From NCBI RefSeq assembly GCF_000429725.1, contig NZ_AUCK01000004.1, forward strand, positions 118,266 to 182,265: 64,000 nt of DNA, read 5' to 3'. Made by a program: the position numbers and the translations under genes. Shown piece after piece: positions 30,648-39,393 of the stretch; the first letter of the stretch is position 1, and every line of letters starts with the position of its first letter. This stretch comes from Alkalicoccus chagannorensis DSM 18086 (lineage in GTDB: Bacteria; Bacillota; Bacilli; Bacillales; Salisediminibacteriaceae). The notes beneath the pieces are model-generated. The model had not been told where the DNA came from. It was given only the letters and a program-made list of their open reading frames with translations, and searched no databases.

Positions 30648-31985
30648 TTACGCATCTTCTCCGGAAATATCTCTGACGACAATTCTGGAACCGGATACGG
30701 AAACAACTTGAATTTTACTTCCTTGTTCAATATAGCCTCCCTCAGATACCACGTCAAGCCGTTCTTCCCCGATTCTTGCTGAACCGGAAGGCCGGAGAAC
30801 CGTTAATGCAGTACCCGTTTTCCCTTCAACATCTTTTCGGGTATCACTGGAAACATACCCTTTCTCATTTCCTGCTTCTTCGTGAAGAATCATTTTCTTG
30901 AATGGGCCGGCCCTGTCCATGTACTTGATCAGGAGCGCCATTGCCGCTGCTGTGACGATCAGCGCAATCGAGAAGGAAATGAGAATATTTGCTGTCGAGA
31001 ATGAACTGAGCACAAGGCTTGCGAGGACAGCTCCAAGTCCAAGTATACCAAAGATACCAAAACTTGGAGAAAATACTTCCAGAACGAGAAGGCCGGCTCC
31101 GACAATGAATAGAATAAGTGCTTCCCAACCTGCAAATCCAGCTACAGTATGTCCGAAGAAGAAAAGGAATAAGGATGAAGCTCCTAAGATCCCCGGTATA
31201 CCAAACCCTGGTGAAAAAAGTTCAATAGCAAGGCCTACCCCGCCGAGCGTCAGTAGAAATGGAATCACAAAAGGGTGGGTTACCCACCTTGCAATCTGTT
31301 CCGCGAAGCTCAATTCAAATTCCATGATCTGGGCATCTTCCATATCAAGATAGGATAAAACGTCCTCTCGTGATTCAAGAACTGCCTCAGCATAACCGAC
31401 ACGTTCTGCTTCTGAAGCAGTCAGGGTCAGCAGCTCGCCTTCCCCGAGATCCAGTTCTTCAATTTCTCTTGAAGGATCTGCCATAGCCAGAGCTACTGCA
31501 GGGTCCCGGTCGTTCAGCTCTGCTGCGGAACGCATGTTGCCGAGCCAGGCTGACTGCGCTTTGTCGTCAGCTGCGGATCCAGTACCATCCACTACCTGCG
31601 CTGAGCCCATTTCTGTCCCGGGACGCATAATTATCTCATCGGCATTCAATGATATATACGCACCGGCTGACATCGCTTCCCTGACAATAAACGCTGTTGT
31701 AGGAATCTCTGTATTACGAATGGCTTCTGCAATCTCGCCGGCAGCATCAACCCGTCCTCCGGGTGTATTCATCTCGAAAACAATGTGATCAACCTGCTCC
31801 TCTTCGGCAGTATTCACAGCACGCTTGAGAAATGATTCCAATCCTTGTTCGACAGTGTCTTCAACTGGAACAAAGTAAACCGCCTCTCCAGATGTACCTT
31901 CCTGCGCTGTTGAGGAGGTGAACAAAAACAGACTGAGTCCTGCAGCCATCATCAATGCATATAACAACAGTCTCACGTTCTTCAC
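30648..31985 (-). CDS. nfeD: NfeD-type membrane serine protease, partner of FloA
   Basis: Long-form NfeD (B. subtilis YqeZ type). The 445 residues have a signal peptide (about 1-27), a ClpP-class protease domain with catalytic Ser106 (REAMSAGAYIS) and the MNTPGGRVDA block, four to five membrane segments (about 235-360), and a C-terminal OB fold. The start is GTG at 31985 after GGGAGG; the ATG one base upstream runs into TGA. Natural substrates are unknown. First gene of the sigmaW-type operon. Confidence 0.94.
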   Translation of the reverse strand: MKNVRLLLYALMMAAGLSLFLFTSSTAQEGTSGEAVYFVPVEDTVEQGLESFLKRAVNTAEEEQVDHIVFEMNTPGGRVDAAGEIAEAIRNTEIPTTAFIVREAMSAGAYISLNADEIIMRPGTEMGSAQVVDGTGSAADDKAQSAWLGNMRSAAELNDRDPAVALAMADPSREIEELDLGEGELLTLTASEAERVGYAEAVLESREDVLSYLDMEDAQIMEFELSFAEQIARWVTHPFVIPFLLTLGGVGLAIELFSPGFGIPGILGASSLFLFFFGHTVAGFAGWEALILFIVGAGLLVLEVFSPSFGIFGILGLGAVLASLVLSSFSTANILISFSIALIVTAAAMALLIKYMDRAGPFKKMILHEEAGNEKGYVSSDTRKDVEGKTGTALTVLRPSGSARIGEERLDVVSEGGYIEQGSKIQVVSVSGSRIVVRDISGEDA

Positions 31986-32029
31986 ATTTGATGTCCTCCC
32001 CTCTTCTTCGCTGTACCCTCAGTATAGAC

Positions 32030-32056
32030 TACGGAGCCCCTTCAAGAAAAGTTTCA
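32030..32056 (-). promoter_or_regulatory. sigmaW-type promoter of nfeD-floA
   Basis: On the minus strand TGAAAC (plus 32051-32056) and CGTA (32030-32033) are 17 bases apart, matching the envelope-stress sigmaW consensus (TGAAAC, N16-17, CGTA). The homologous yqeZ-floA operon of B. subtilis is a known sigmaW target. About 45 bases separate the -10 from the GTG start. Confidence 0.8.
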
Positions 32057-32256
32057 CGAATTGTGAGAATAACTTCTTTCGATTTCCCTATGTATTCAGA
32101 CATGCCCGCAGTGACAACGCCTTCATGCAGAAAGCACCTGTAAATACTTCTCTGCACTCTTGGAAGCCCGAGCAGGAGCGTCCAGACAGCTGTGCCACAT
32201 CAAGAAGGCGCCGGAAGCAGTGAGCTTCTGACGCCAGTGTAACGATTGTGTGCACC

Positions 32257-32589
32257 TTAACGGCGCGGACGGTTATCGTCATACAATTCGTTTAATCTTC
32301 GGCGCGTTTCCGGGGTGCCGAAATTATAAATCATATGAAATAAATTATCTTCATCATCCCCGAGCTCGATTTTTTCCCAATCATCCTTCGTTTCATCAAA
32401 CGGGGATACAAAAATATGCTCCGGCATCACATCGCCATCGGAAACTTCCTGAAGTTTCGCTTCGAGTTTTTCTCTCTCCGCGGCATTCAGCTCTACTTCA
32501 TAATGGATCAGCTGATCATCAGCCAGTACTGGGGTCAGCTCGATAAAAGTACCGCTTCTCCATACTACGTAGTAAATATCTTTTGCCAT
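32257..32589 (-). CDS. Hypothetical acidic protein
   Basis: I do not recognise it. The 110 residues are soluble and strongly acidic in the middle (FDETKDDWEKIELGDDEDN), begin AKDIYYVVWRSGTFIELTPV and end in NRPRR. There is no membrane segment or cysteine. ATG at 32589 follows AGGAGGGG, a very good ribosome site, so it is probably real. It is next to the TnpB element and lies between nfeD and yqeY where B. subtilis has no counterpart; it may be cargo-free accessory DNA or a lineage gene. Confidence 0.7.
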   Translation of the reverse strand: MAKDIYYVVWRSGTFIELTPVLADDQLIHYEVELNAAEREKLEAKLQEVSDGDVMPEHIFVSPFDETKDDWEKIELGDDEDNLFHMIYNFGTPETRRRLNELYDDNRPRR

Positions 32590-32723
32590 ATACAACCCCT
32601 CCTTCTAAGGAAGGTATACCCATTTCCTGCTCGTTCCATGCGTCGGATTCCAGCACCTTGAGTACGGCCGCCTTCTGCAGGAGGGAGGCGCATCAGAACC
32701 AGTACCCGAAGTTTCTTATCATC

Positions 32724-32900
32724 TTGAACTACCCCCACCTACGCTTCGCTAAGAGGTGGGGGATTCCTAAGTACAGGGTTCTAACGAACCCTACTTCATT
32801 AGGCTATCCCCGAAGTCCCTTCGGTTCGAAGCCTTAAAGCTTCGGCTTCCACATTTTTACCTGCGTTCACATCCCGGTCGTGGTGGGTGTGGCATGTCGG
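32724..32900 (-). ncRNA. Candidate omegaRNA overlapping the tnpB 3' end
   Basis: In this family the guide RNA spans the end of tnpB and the right-end hairpin, with the guide read from flanking DNA. Here the hairpin at 32731-32763 and a second small stem (AGGGTTCGTTAGAACCCT, 32776-32793) follow the gene. The 5' limit is an estimate. The natural guide would begin GATGATAAGAAA at plus 32723 and run leftwards. Confidence 0.5.
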
Positions 32901-33950
32901 ACATGTCCATTCACGCAACGCGAGATTCTTCACGTCTTTGTTTTGATAACCGCAGGAGGAACAACGTTGGCTGGAAGGGAACGTTGTTCCTACAGGAATG
33001 ACCTCTTTCCCGTACCACGCTGCTTTGTACTCCAACAGGCTGCGGAATTCAGACCAGCTCACTTCGCTGATGGCTTTGGCGAGCTTGTTGTTTTTCATCA
33101 TATTGGCTACCTGCAAATCTTCGATACCGATGACGTCGTGGTTTTTGACGATAGCGGTACTGAGTTTATGCAGGAAATCCGTGCGGGTATTTTTAATTTT
33201 TTCGTGAATACGAGCGACGGTTCTTCGCTGCTTCTGGTAGTTCTTCGCTTCCCGCAACGGTTTGTTGTCTTTCTTGGCCTGCTCGTATCGACGGGAAAGT
33301 TTTCGTTGTTCTTGTTGCAGTTGCTTCTCCAGCGTTCGAAGAAAGCGGGGGTTCTTGTGAACTGTCCCATCAGAAAGAACAGCAAAATCCTTTAATCCGA
33401 CATCTATCCCTACGGTGCTGCCGGTTTTCGGAAGTTCTTCGACTTCCGTTTCAGCGAGAAGCGACACGAAATACTTCCCTGTCGGGTTGCGACGTTCCGT
33501 CGCAGAAACGATGCGCCCTTCCACTTCCCGACTTTTAGCAAACGTCACCAGACCAAGTTTCGGAAGTTTCACCTTGTTGCCGGTGACGGCAATATTCCCG
33601 TTCGTCTGCTTAGTTGTATAGGATTGAACAGGATTCTTCTTGGATTTAAAGCGAGGGTGCTTGTTCTGCTTCTTGAAGAAACGACTGAACCCATCGGACA
33701 GGTGCTTCACGCTTGTCTGCACAGCAACACTATCGACTTCTTTCAACCATTCGTATTCTGCTTTTAAAGACGGGAGTTGCGAAGAACAGGTGCTATACGT
33801 CAACCCTTTGCCTGTCGTCGTGTAGGTATCCTGCCATTTCGCAAGAAAATGATTGTACACAAATCGGGAACACCCGATGGTTTTGTGGATGAGCGTTCGC
33901 TGGGCTTGATTCGGATAGAGGCGGAATTTGTAGGCTTTTTGGACAACCAT
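32799..33950 (-). CDS. tnpB: TnpB RNA-guided DNA endonuclease
   Basis: Ancestor-type relative of Cas12, cutting DNA beside a short TAM under omegaRNA guidance. The 383 residues have an N-terminal wedge/HTH ([12 protein letters not shown]), RuvC residues Asp183 (GIDVGLKDF), Glu277 (IGIEDLQ) and Asp360 (HDRDVNAG), and an intact zinc ribbon with Cys330, 333, 350, 353. These positions are close to those of ISDra2 TnpB, so the nuclease looks catalytically complete. ATG at 33950 follows GGGAGG. No tnpA is nearby. Confidence 0.93.
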   Translation of the reverse strand: MVVQKAYKFRLYPNQAQRTLIHKTIGCSRFVYNHFLAKWQDTYTTTGKGLTYSTCSSQLPSLKAEYEWLKEVDSVAVQTSVKHLSDGFSRFFKKQNKHPRFKSKKNPVQSYTTKQTNGNIAVTGNKVKLPKLGLVTFAKSREVEGRIVSATERRNPTGKYFVSLLAETEVEELPKTGSTVGIDVGLKDFAVLSDGTVHKNPRFLRTLEKQLQQEQRKLSRRYEQAKKDNKPLREAKNYQKQRRTVARIHEKIKNTRTDFLHKLSTAIVKNHDVIGIEDLQVANMMKNNKLAKAISEVSWSEFRSLLEYKAAWYGKEVIPVGTTFPSSQRCSSCGYQNKDVKNLALREWTCPTCHTHHDRDVNAGKNVEAEALRLRTEGTSGIA

Positions 33951-34166
33951 GGGTGTTCACCTCCCTGTAGAATACGAACTTATATTCCCATTTTAGCAGG
34001 AATGTCTTTTGTGCGCAACACCTACCAAGAGACGGGCGATTCATCCCCCGCTTTACACTTCGTAGGAAGCGGGGGTCTTCTCGCCCAAACATGATAAACG
34101 CAGTGCAAAGCTCTTTCTTCCATACTGTGGACGCAGACCTCTGCCGGTGAGAACGTTTGTATTCCG

Positions 34167-34306
34167 TCAAAGAACCAAAGCGCGGAGCGCCTTTAAATCG
34201 GAACGGCGTGTACCGCAGGTTCTTTGAGGGAAGCATGGATTCTTCGTACTTCCCGATCAGCCGGCTACGCCGTCAACCTGAATGAGAACGGTATACATAT
34301 ACTATT
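34167..34306 (+). repeat. Intergenic hairpin repeat, copy B
   Basis: Same architecture as copy A: TCAAAGAAC (34167-34175) with GTTCTTTGA (34219-34227), inner hairpin GCGC-GGA-GCGC (34180-34190), second hairpin from GGGAAG at 34228 to CTTCCC at 34254. The A-T pair closing the inner hairpin in copy A is G-C here. It ends at the yqeY terminator. Confidence 0.8.
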
Positions 34307-34311
34307 AAAAA

Positions 34312-34337
34312 GCCGCCTCAAATTTGTTTGAGGCGGC
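34312..34337 (-). terminator. Terminator of yqeY
   Basis: GCCGCCTCAAA (34312-34322) pairs with TTTGAGGCGGC (34327-34337); TTTTTAA follows on the minus strand. Confidence 0.9.
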
Positions 34338-34365
34338 CCGGAATATTCCTATTTTACGGCTGTAG

Positions 34366-34815
34366 TCAGCTGAGTGACTGCTGCACACGTTCCCGGACAA
34401 GACCGCCGTCGGCTTTTCCTTTAACCCGGGGCATGACTAGTCCCATTACGCGTCCCATATCTGCTCTGCCTGAAGCACCGCTTTCCGCGACCGCTTCATC
34501 GATTACAGCCTGAAGTTCTTCATCCGACATCTGTTCGGGTAGATAACGGGACAACAGATCGATCTCCCGCTGCGTCTTTGAGGCAAGGTCTTCTCTGTCA
34601 GCCCTGCTGAACTCCTGGAGGGATTCTCGACGCTGTTTCATCTCCCTGTTCAATACGGTGAGCACTTCTTCTTCAGAGAGGTCATGTCCAGCTTGAATGG
34701 CTTCGTTTTGAAGTGCAGATTTCACAGAACGGATGACGGAAAGTCGTTCTTTTTCTTTCGCTCTCATCGCCTGTTTCATATCTTCATTCAGCTGATTGAT
34801 CATGTGATCTGACAC
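34366..34815 (-). CDS. yqeY: GatB/YqeY domain protein
   Basis: A 149-residue YqeY-family protein, related to the tail domain of amidotransferase subunit GatB and thought to touch tRNA. The opening (INQLNEDMKQAMRAKEKERL) and the end (GRVMGLVMPRVKGKADGGLV) are characteristic. A GTG at 34815 has AAGGAG eight bases upstream; GTG at 34824 is too close to that site. It is 12 bases downstream of rpsU, the usual pairing. Its precise role is not established. Confidence 0.92.
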   Translation of the reverse strand: MSDHMINQLNEDMKQAMRAKEKERLSVIRSVKSALQNEAIQAGHDLSEEEVLTVLNREMKQRRESLQEFSRADREDLASKTQREIDLLSRYLPEQMSDEELQAVIDEAVAESGASGRADMGRVMGLVMPRVKGKADGGLVRERVQQSLS

Positions 34816-34827
34816 AGGGACCACTCC

Positions 34828-35001
34828 TTAGAATTTACGCTTACGAGCGGCTTCGGATTTTTTCTTCCGCTTAATGCTCGGCTTTTCATAGTGCTTACGC
34901 TTTTTTACCTCAGCCATCGTCCCTTCTTTAGACATCGTTTTCTTGAAACGACGAAGAGCAGTATCGAGGTTTTCGTTTTTACGAACACGTGTTTCTGCCA
35001 T
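34828..35001 (-). CDS. rpsU: 30S ribosomal protein S21
   Basis: A short 57-residue gene directly upstream of yqeY. The translation begins [19 protein letters not shown] and ends in a run of Lys/Arg ([15 protein letters not shown]), the classic S21 pattern. ATG at 35001 follows GGGAGGG. S21 binds near the 3' end of 16S rRNA and helps initiation. Confidence 0.97.
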   Translation of the reverse strand: MAETRVRKNENLDTALRRFKKTMSKEGTMAEVKKRKHYEKPSIKRKKKSEAARKRKF

Positions 35002-35104
35002 TCTATATCCCTCCCTCCGGACAACCAGTGAACATGCAAGGGCATGTACAGTAGATTATATCGAATCTAAGCCTGACGGTCAAGGGATTTCTTGCTTTTA
35101 TCCC

Positions 35105-36433
35105 TTATTTTCCAGCTGCTGTCTCGAGATGCTTTACCGGCTCTCCTTCGTTGTAGGGGTAACCGGCTTTTGTTATCCGGACAGCCACGATCGAACCGAT
35201 GCTGTCTTCAGTAAGTGGTGCTTTTACTTTCAGGTAGTTATCCGTATAGCCGACGAGGAGATGTTCGTTCTCTTTATCTTTTTCTTCCGGAATCATTTCG
35301 AGAACGGTATTCTCATGGCGTGCAGCATACTCTTTAGCCTGCTGATCGGAAAGCTCAATCAAGCGTCTGACTCTGGCATGTTTCACCTCATCTTCCACCT
35401 GATCTGTCATTCGTGCAGCCGGTGTTCCTGTGCGCTTGGAATAAGGGAACACATGCAGCTCTGAAAAGCCGATCTCCTGAACGGACTTGTACGTTTCCAG
35501 AAACTCTTCTTCCGTTTCCCCAGGAAAAGCAACGATCACATCTGAAGTGACAGCCAGACCGGGCAGCGCTTCTTTAAGCCGGTCCACGCGTTCTTTGTAA
35601 AACGCCATTGTATATTTGCGGCGCATGCGCTTCAGCACGGTGTCGGAGCCTGACTGCATAGGTACGTGCAGGTGACGGACGATTTTTTCTGAATCGTCAA
35701 TGGCCTCAATCACTTCCTCCGTGATCTGGGACGCCTCTATGGAAGAAATGCGGATTCTTTTCAGGCCGTCGACTTGTTCTAATTCTCTCAACAGGCGTGC
35801 AAGGTTGTACTCTTTCATATCTTCACCGTAACCGCCGGTATGGATGCCGGTCAGGACAATCTCTTTGTAGCCTGCCGCCACAAGCTGGTCTGCCTGCTTG
35901 AGCACCTCTTGAGGATCGCGGGAACGGAGAAGCCCCCGCGCCCATGGAATGATGCAGAACGTACAGAAATTATTGCAGCCTTCCTGGATTTTCAAAGAAG
36001 CTCTAGTCCGGTCTGTAAAAGCTGGTACGTCGAGTTCTTCATAGACCCTCGTTTTCATGATATTTCCTACGCCGTTGATCGGTTCTCTTTCCCGTCGGAA
36101 TTCTTCAATATATGGAATCATTTTGTGACGGTCTTGTGTTCCGACTACGACATCGACTCCCGGGATGGCCATCACTTCGGCAGGGGACGTCTGAGCATAG
36201 CATCCCGTCACACAAATGACAGCTTCCGGATTGCGCCGGATGGCTCTGCGGATCACCTGGCGGCTCTTTTTATCTCCAGTATTCGTCACGGTACATGTGT
36301 TAATCACATACACATCAGCCGTTTCCTCGAACGACGTTTTCTCATAGCCTTCATGCTGAAACAGCTGCCAGATGGCTTCTGTCTCATAGTGATTCACCTT
36401 ACATCCGAGCGTGTGAAATGCGACTTTGCGCAT
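35105..36433 (-). CDS. mtaB: tRNA t6A37 methylthiotransferase MtaB
   Basis: Radical-SAM enzyme adding a methylthio group to t6A at tRNA position 37. The 442 residues hold the UPF0004 domain with cluster Cys (GCKVNHYE, NTCTVTN, VTGCYAQ), the radical-SAM motif CNNFCTFC near residue 155, and a C-terminal TRAM domain. Located between rsmE and rpsU, as in B. subtilis yqeV. It starts ATG 36433 behind TGAGGTGATC. Confidence 0.97.
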   Translation of the reverse strand: MRKVAFHTLGCKVNHYETEAIWQLFQHEGYEKTSFEETADVYVINTCTVTNTGDKKSRQVIRRAIRRNPEAVICVTGCYAQTSPAEVMAIPGVDVVVGTQDRHKMIPYIEEFRREREPINGVGNIMKTRVYEELDVPAFTDRTRASLKIQEGCNNFCTFCIIPWARGLLRSRDPQEVLKQADQLVAAGYKEIVLTGIHTGGYGEDMKEYNLARLLRELEQVDGLKRIRISSIEASQITEEVIEAIDDSEKIVRHLHVPMQSGSDTVLKRMRRKYTMAFYKERVDRLKEALPGLAVTSDVIVAFPGETEEEFLETYKSVQEIGFSELHVFPYSKRTGTPAARMTDQVEDEVKHARVRRLIELSDQQAKEYAARHENTVLEMIPEEKDKENEHLLVGYTDNYLKVKAPLTEDSIGSIVAVRITKAGYPYNEGEPVKHLETAAGK

Positions 36434-36446
36434 CAGATCACCTCAT

Positions 36447-37181
36447 TCATTCAAAATAAAAAGAAACAGCCGAAAGAAAAGCAAGCGGCGCTGTTTCGGT
36501 ACGGAGGATTCTCGGGCCGAGACTGCAGAGGATGCCTGCATTCTTCAAAGACGCGGCTTCCTGCTCGGAGAATCCCCCTTCGGGTCCAACGATAAATAAA
36601 ACGGATGCACCGGGCAGTATGTCTTCAAAACGTCGTTTCAGCAAGCCTCGCTCACCTTGTTTCGCTGTTTCTTCATAAGCCGTAATAACAACATCGAACT
36701 GGGAGCACTGATCCAGAAGGGAAGAGAAGCTGCACGGTTCATGAACAGATGGCAGCGTGTGACGATGCGATTGTTCCGCAGCTTCTTTCACAATCTTCCT
36801 CCACCGCTCTACTTTCTTCTCTCCCTTCTGTTTATTCCACTTTACTACAGACCGCTCTGCAGCAAAAGGGAGAAAGGAGGCTGCCCCGAGTTCGGTCCCT
36901 TTCTGGAGGACCATTTCCAGCTTATCCGCTTTCGGCAGTCCGTGGGCGATGGTTACCCGTATCGGCATTTCATTCGTTTCCTTCTCTTGCTGAAGCAGGT
37001 GAACAGTGGCTGGATCGGTTTCCGCCAGCACGGCATGCCAGCATCCGCTGCTGAAACAGACGATCATTTCATCTCCGGGTGCCCCGCGCATGACCTTTAC
37101 AGCATGGTGGGCTGCTTCCTTATCGAGCAGAACGGCAGAAGTACTGTCCTCCAGAGGGCCATCCAGAAAATATCGCTGCAT
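36447..37181 (-). CDS. rsmE: 16S rRNA m3U1498 methyltransferase RsmE
   Basis: SPOUT-class methyltransferase. The 244 residues show an N-terminal PUA-like part (QRYFLDGP), LPKADKLEMVLQKGTELG, and the knotted C-terminal site (IVGPEGGFS, LGPRILRTETAPL). Its ATG overlaps the prmA stop (TAATG), so the two are coupled. Confidence 0.96.
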   Translation of the reverse strand: MQRYFLDGPLEDSTSAVLLDKEAAHHAVKVMRGAPGDEMIVCFSSGCWHAVLAETDPATVHLLQQEKETNEMPIRVTIAHGLPKADKLEMVLQKGTELGAASFLPFAAERSVVKWNKQKGEKKVERWRKIVKEAAEQSHRHTLPSVHEPCSFSSLLDQCSQFDVVITAYEETAKQGERGLLKRRFEDILPGASVLFIVGPEGGFSEQEAASLKNAGILCSLGPRILRTETAPLAFLSAVSFYFE

Positions 37182-38128
37182 TAGTCTTCCTCCGGTCTTT
37201 GGACAGTAAAGGCGGTCCAGTTCTCCATCTCCGTCGTTTCCACCATGACGAAGCCGGCTTCCATCAAAGCTGTTCTTACTTGATCACGCTGTTTTTCAAT
37301 AATGCCGGAAACAATCAGATGTCCACCCGGTTTCACCGCACGCTTAGCATCTGGAACCATCGAAACGATAATGTCCGCCAGAATATTAGCAGTAACCAGG
37401 TCGTATGTACCTTCTGCGCCAGAGAGAAGATCGGATTCCGAAACACGCACAACCTGCTCCGTCTGATTGAATTGAACATTCTCCCGGGCAGCTTTTACCG
37501 CAACGGGGTCCAGGTCCACGGCATCAACAACGGATGCTCCGAGTTTTGCTGCTGCAATCGCCAGCACGCCGGATCCGGTTCCGACATCCATCATATGGAT
37601 GCCGGAAACCATTCTTTTCTCTAATGCCTGCAGGCAGAGAACGGTAGTTGGATGCGTACCGGTTCCAAAGGCCATCCCGGGATCCAGCTCTACCACCACT
37701 TCATCGGACTGTTCCGGCTCATAGTTCTCCCAGCTTGGAGACACGGTGATCCGTGTTCCCACTTTTTCCGGCTTGTAATACTTTTTCCAGGCTGTCGACC
37801 ATTCTTCTTCATCAACTTCAGAGACAGCGACTTCGTTCGCACCGATGTCTACTCCATAGTCTTTCAACTTCGTGACAGAGGCACAAATGTCGCCAATGGT
37901 TTGTTCCAGCATACCGCTCTCAGGCAGGTAGGCTTTTATCAGGACGCCCGTTTCCGGATAGTCATCTGCAGACAGTTGAAAAATTTCCCCGTAGCGGGAT
38001 TCCCTCTCCCGGAAATAATCGGCACGGTCTTCAATCACAACGCCGCCGGCTCCGGCATCATGAAGTATATGACTGACAGGCTCAACCGCCTCCTGTGTAG
38101 TGTGGATGCTGATCTCTGACCATTTCAC
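37181..38128 (-). CDS. prmA: Ribosomal protein L11 methyltransferase
   Basis: Trimethylates ribosomal protein L11. The 315-residue protein has the N-terminal substrate domain and a class I methyltransferase core with DPGMAFGTGTHPTT, MDVGTGSGVLAIAAAKLGA and the NPPY-like position reading TANILADI, all typical. It follows dnaJ by 21 bases and leads rsmE. Confidence 0.97.
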   Translation of the reverse strand: MKWSEISIHTTQEAVEPVSHILHDAGAGGVVIEDRADYFRERESRYGEIFQLSADDYPETGVLIKAYLPESGMLEQTIGDICASVTKLKDYGVDIGANEVAVSEVDEEEWSTAWKKYYKPEKVGTRITVSPSWENYEPEQSDEVVVELDPGMAFGTGTHPTTVLCLQALEKRMVSGIHMMDVGTGSGVLAIAAAKLGASVVDAVDLDPVAVKAARENVQFNQTEQVVRVSESDLLSGAEGTYDLVTANILADIIVSMVPDAKRAVKPGGHLIVSGIIEKQRDQVRTALMEAGFVMVETTEMENWTAFTVQRPEED

Positions 38129-38149
38129 GCTGCGTCCTCTCCCTTACAT

Positions 38150-39271
38150 TTATTCACCAAAACTACGGAATGCCCGCTTCACTTTCTCAAAGAAGTTCTG
38201 GCTCTGTTCGTCCGGAGCTTCGGTTCCACTTTCTTCTGCGAATTCCCGGAGCAGCTCCCTCTGACGGTCATTCAATTTCTTCGGTGTAATGACTTTCACC
38301 TGGATGTGCTGATCCCCCTGACCTGCACCGCGAACATTCGGCACCCCTTTGCCTCTTAATCTGAAGTGCGTGCCGGACTGGGTACCTCCAGGCACTTTCA
38401 ATTTCACTTTGCCTTCCAGAGTAGGTACTTCAATCTCATCACCAAGAGTTGCCTGCACAAACGTCAACGGCATCTCGCAGTGAAGATCATCTCCATCACG
38501 ATGGAAAAACTCGTGCTCTTTTACATTGAATACGACATAAAGATCCCCTGGAGGTCCTCCATTGACGCCTGGTTCACCCTGACCGGCAACACGGATCTGC
38601 TGACCGGTGTCAACTCCAGCAGGAATTTTGATATGAATCGACTTCCGCCGCTTGACTTTTCCGGCACCTCCGCAGGTACCGCACTTATCCTTAATCTGCT
38701 GGCCGGTACCGGAACACTTATCACAAATGCGCCGGTTGACGACACGGCCGAATGGGGTGTTCTGCTCGACATTCATCTGCCCGGCGCCGCCGCACTGGGT
38801 GCAGGTCTCCGGCTTCGTTCCCGGCTTCGCGCCGTTTCCACCACACGTATCGCAGGACTCTTCCCGCGGAATATCGATATCGGTTTCTTTGCCGAATACG
38901 GCCTCTTTGAATTCCAGCGTCATCGTGTACTGAAGGTCCTGTCCCTGCCGGGGAGCGTTCGGATCGCGGCGGCCGCCGCCACCGAAGAACATATCGAAGA
39001 TATCGCTGAATCCGCCGAAGTCCTGCGCTCCGGCTCCACCGAAGCCTTGATTAGGATCGCTGTGCCCGAACTGATCATAGTGCGCTCGTTTCTGGCTGTC
39101 ACTCAACGTATCATAGGCATCTTTTACTTCTTTAAATTTTTCCTCAGCGCCCTCTTCTTTATTGACGTCCGGATGATACTGGCGTGCCAGTTTCCGGTAT
39201 GCTTTTTTGATCTCCTGCTCACTCGCGTTCTGATCGACGCCGAGTACTTCGTAAAAATCTCGCTTGCTCAT
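38150..39271 (-). CDS. dnaJ: Chaperone DnaJ
   Basis: Hsp40 co-chaperone that delivers substrates to DnaK and stimulates its ATPase. The 373 residues have a J domain with HPD near residue 33, a Gly/Phe-rich linker, and four zinc repeats ([32 protein letters not shown]). ATG at 39271 is chosen for GGGAGTGG. It is separated from dnaK by a terminator and has its own promoter, so it is not a simple member of the CIRCE operon here. Confidence 0.97.
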   Translation of the reverse strand: MSKRDFYEVLGVDQNASEQEIKKAYRKLARQYHPDVNKEEGAEEKFKEVKDAYDTLSDSQKRAHYDQFGHSDPNQGFGGAGAQDFGGFSDIFDMFFGGGGRRDPNAPRQGQDLQYTMTLEFKEAVFGKETDIDIPREESCDTCGGNGAKPGTKPETCTQCGGAGQMNVEQNTPFGRVVNRRICDKCSGTGQQIKDKCGTCGGAGKVKRRKSIHIKIPAGVDTGQQIRVAGQGEPGVNGGPPGDLYVVFNVKEHEFFHRDGDDLHCEMPLTFVQATLGDEIEVPTLEGKVKLKVPGGTQSGTHFRLRGKGVPNVRGAGQGDQHIQVKVITPKKLNDRQRELLREFAEESGTEAPDEQSQNFFEKVKRAFRSFGE

Positions 39272-39304
39272 ACTGACCACTCCCGTAAATTATCCATAAC
39301 GACT

Positions 39305-39333
39305 ATATTATCACCCGCCGATACGTCCGTAAA
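39305..39333 (-). promoter_or_regulatory. Extended -10 promoter of dnaJ
   Basis: Minus-strand TTTACG (plus 39328-39333), 17-base spacer, then TGATAATAT with the TGn extension (hexamer 39305-39310). It lies between the dnaK terminator and dnaJ. Confidence 0.7.
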
Positions 39334-39350
39334 GACGGGAAGCCGTGAAA

Positions 39351-39383
39351 AAGCCAAAGTCAAGCAGAACTCGACTTTGGCTT
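39351..39383 (-). terminator. Terminator between dnaK and dnaJ
   Basis: AAGCCAAAGTC (39351-39361) pairs perfectly with GACTTTGGCTT (39373-39383); TTTTTC follows on the minus strand, 10 bases past the dnaK stop. Confidence 0.88.
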
Positions 39384-39393
39384 GTCTACCAGC

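Larger units (their letters stand above)
32724..34093 (-). mobile_element. IS200/IS605-group element of IS1341 type (TnpB only)
   Basis: A single tnpB gene without tnpA is bracketed by end hairpins: at the right end CCCCCACCT...AGGTGGGGG (plus 32731-32763) and at the left end CCCCCGCTT...AAGCGGGGG (34052-34076). Boundaries are set from the TTCAA at the right end (plus TTGAAC, 32724-32729) and a TTTAT motif just outside the left end (34094-34098), and are approximate. Moving it would need a TnpA supplied elsewhere. Confidence 0.8.
33951..34365. other. Spacer with TnpB left end, repeat copy B and yqeY terminator
   Basis: This stretch contains the element's left-end hairpin (34052-34076), repeat copy B (34167-34306) and the yqeY terminator (34312-34337). 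No gene is seen. Confidence 0.6.

Noticed and set aside
32700..34100. CRISPR array next to the Cas12-like TnpB
   Set aside because: There are no regularly spaced direct repeats; the hairpins are element ends, and the protein is TnpB-sized.
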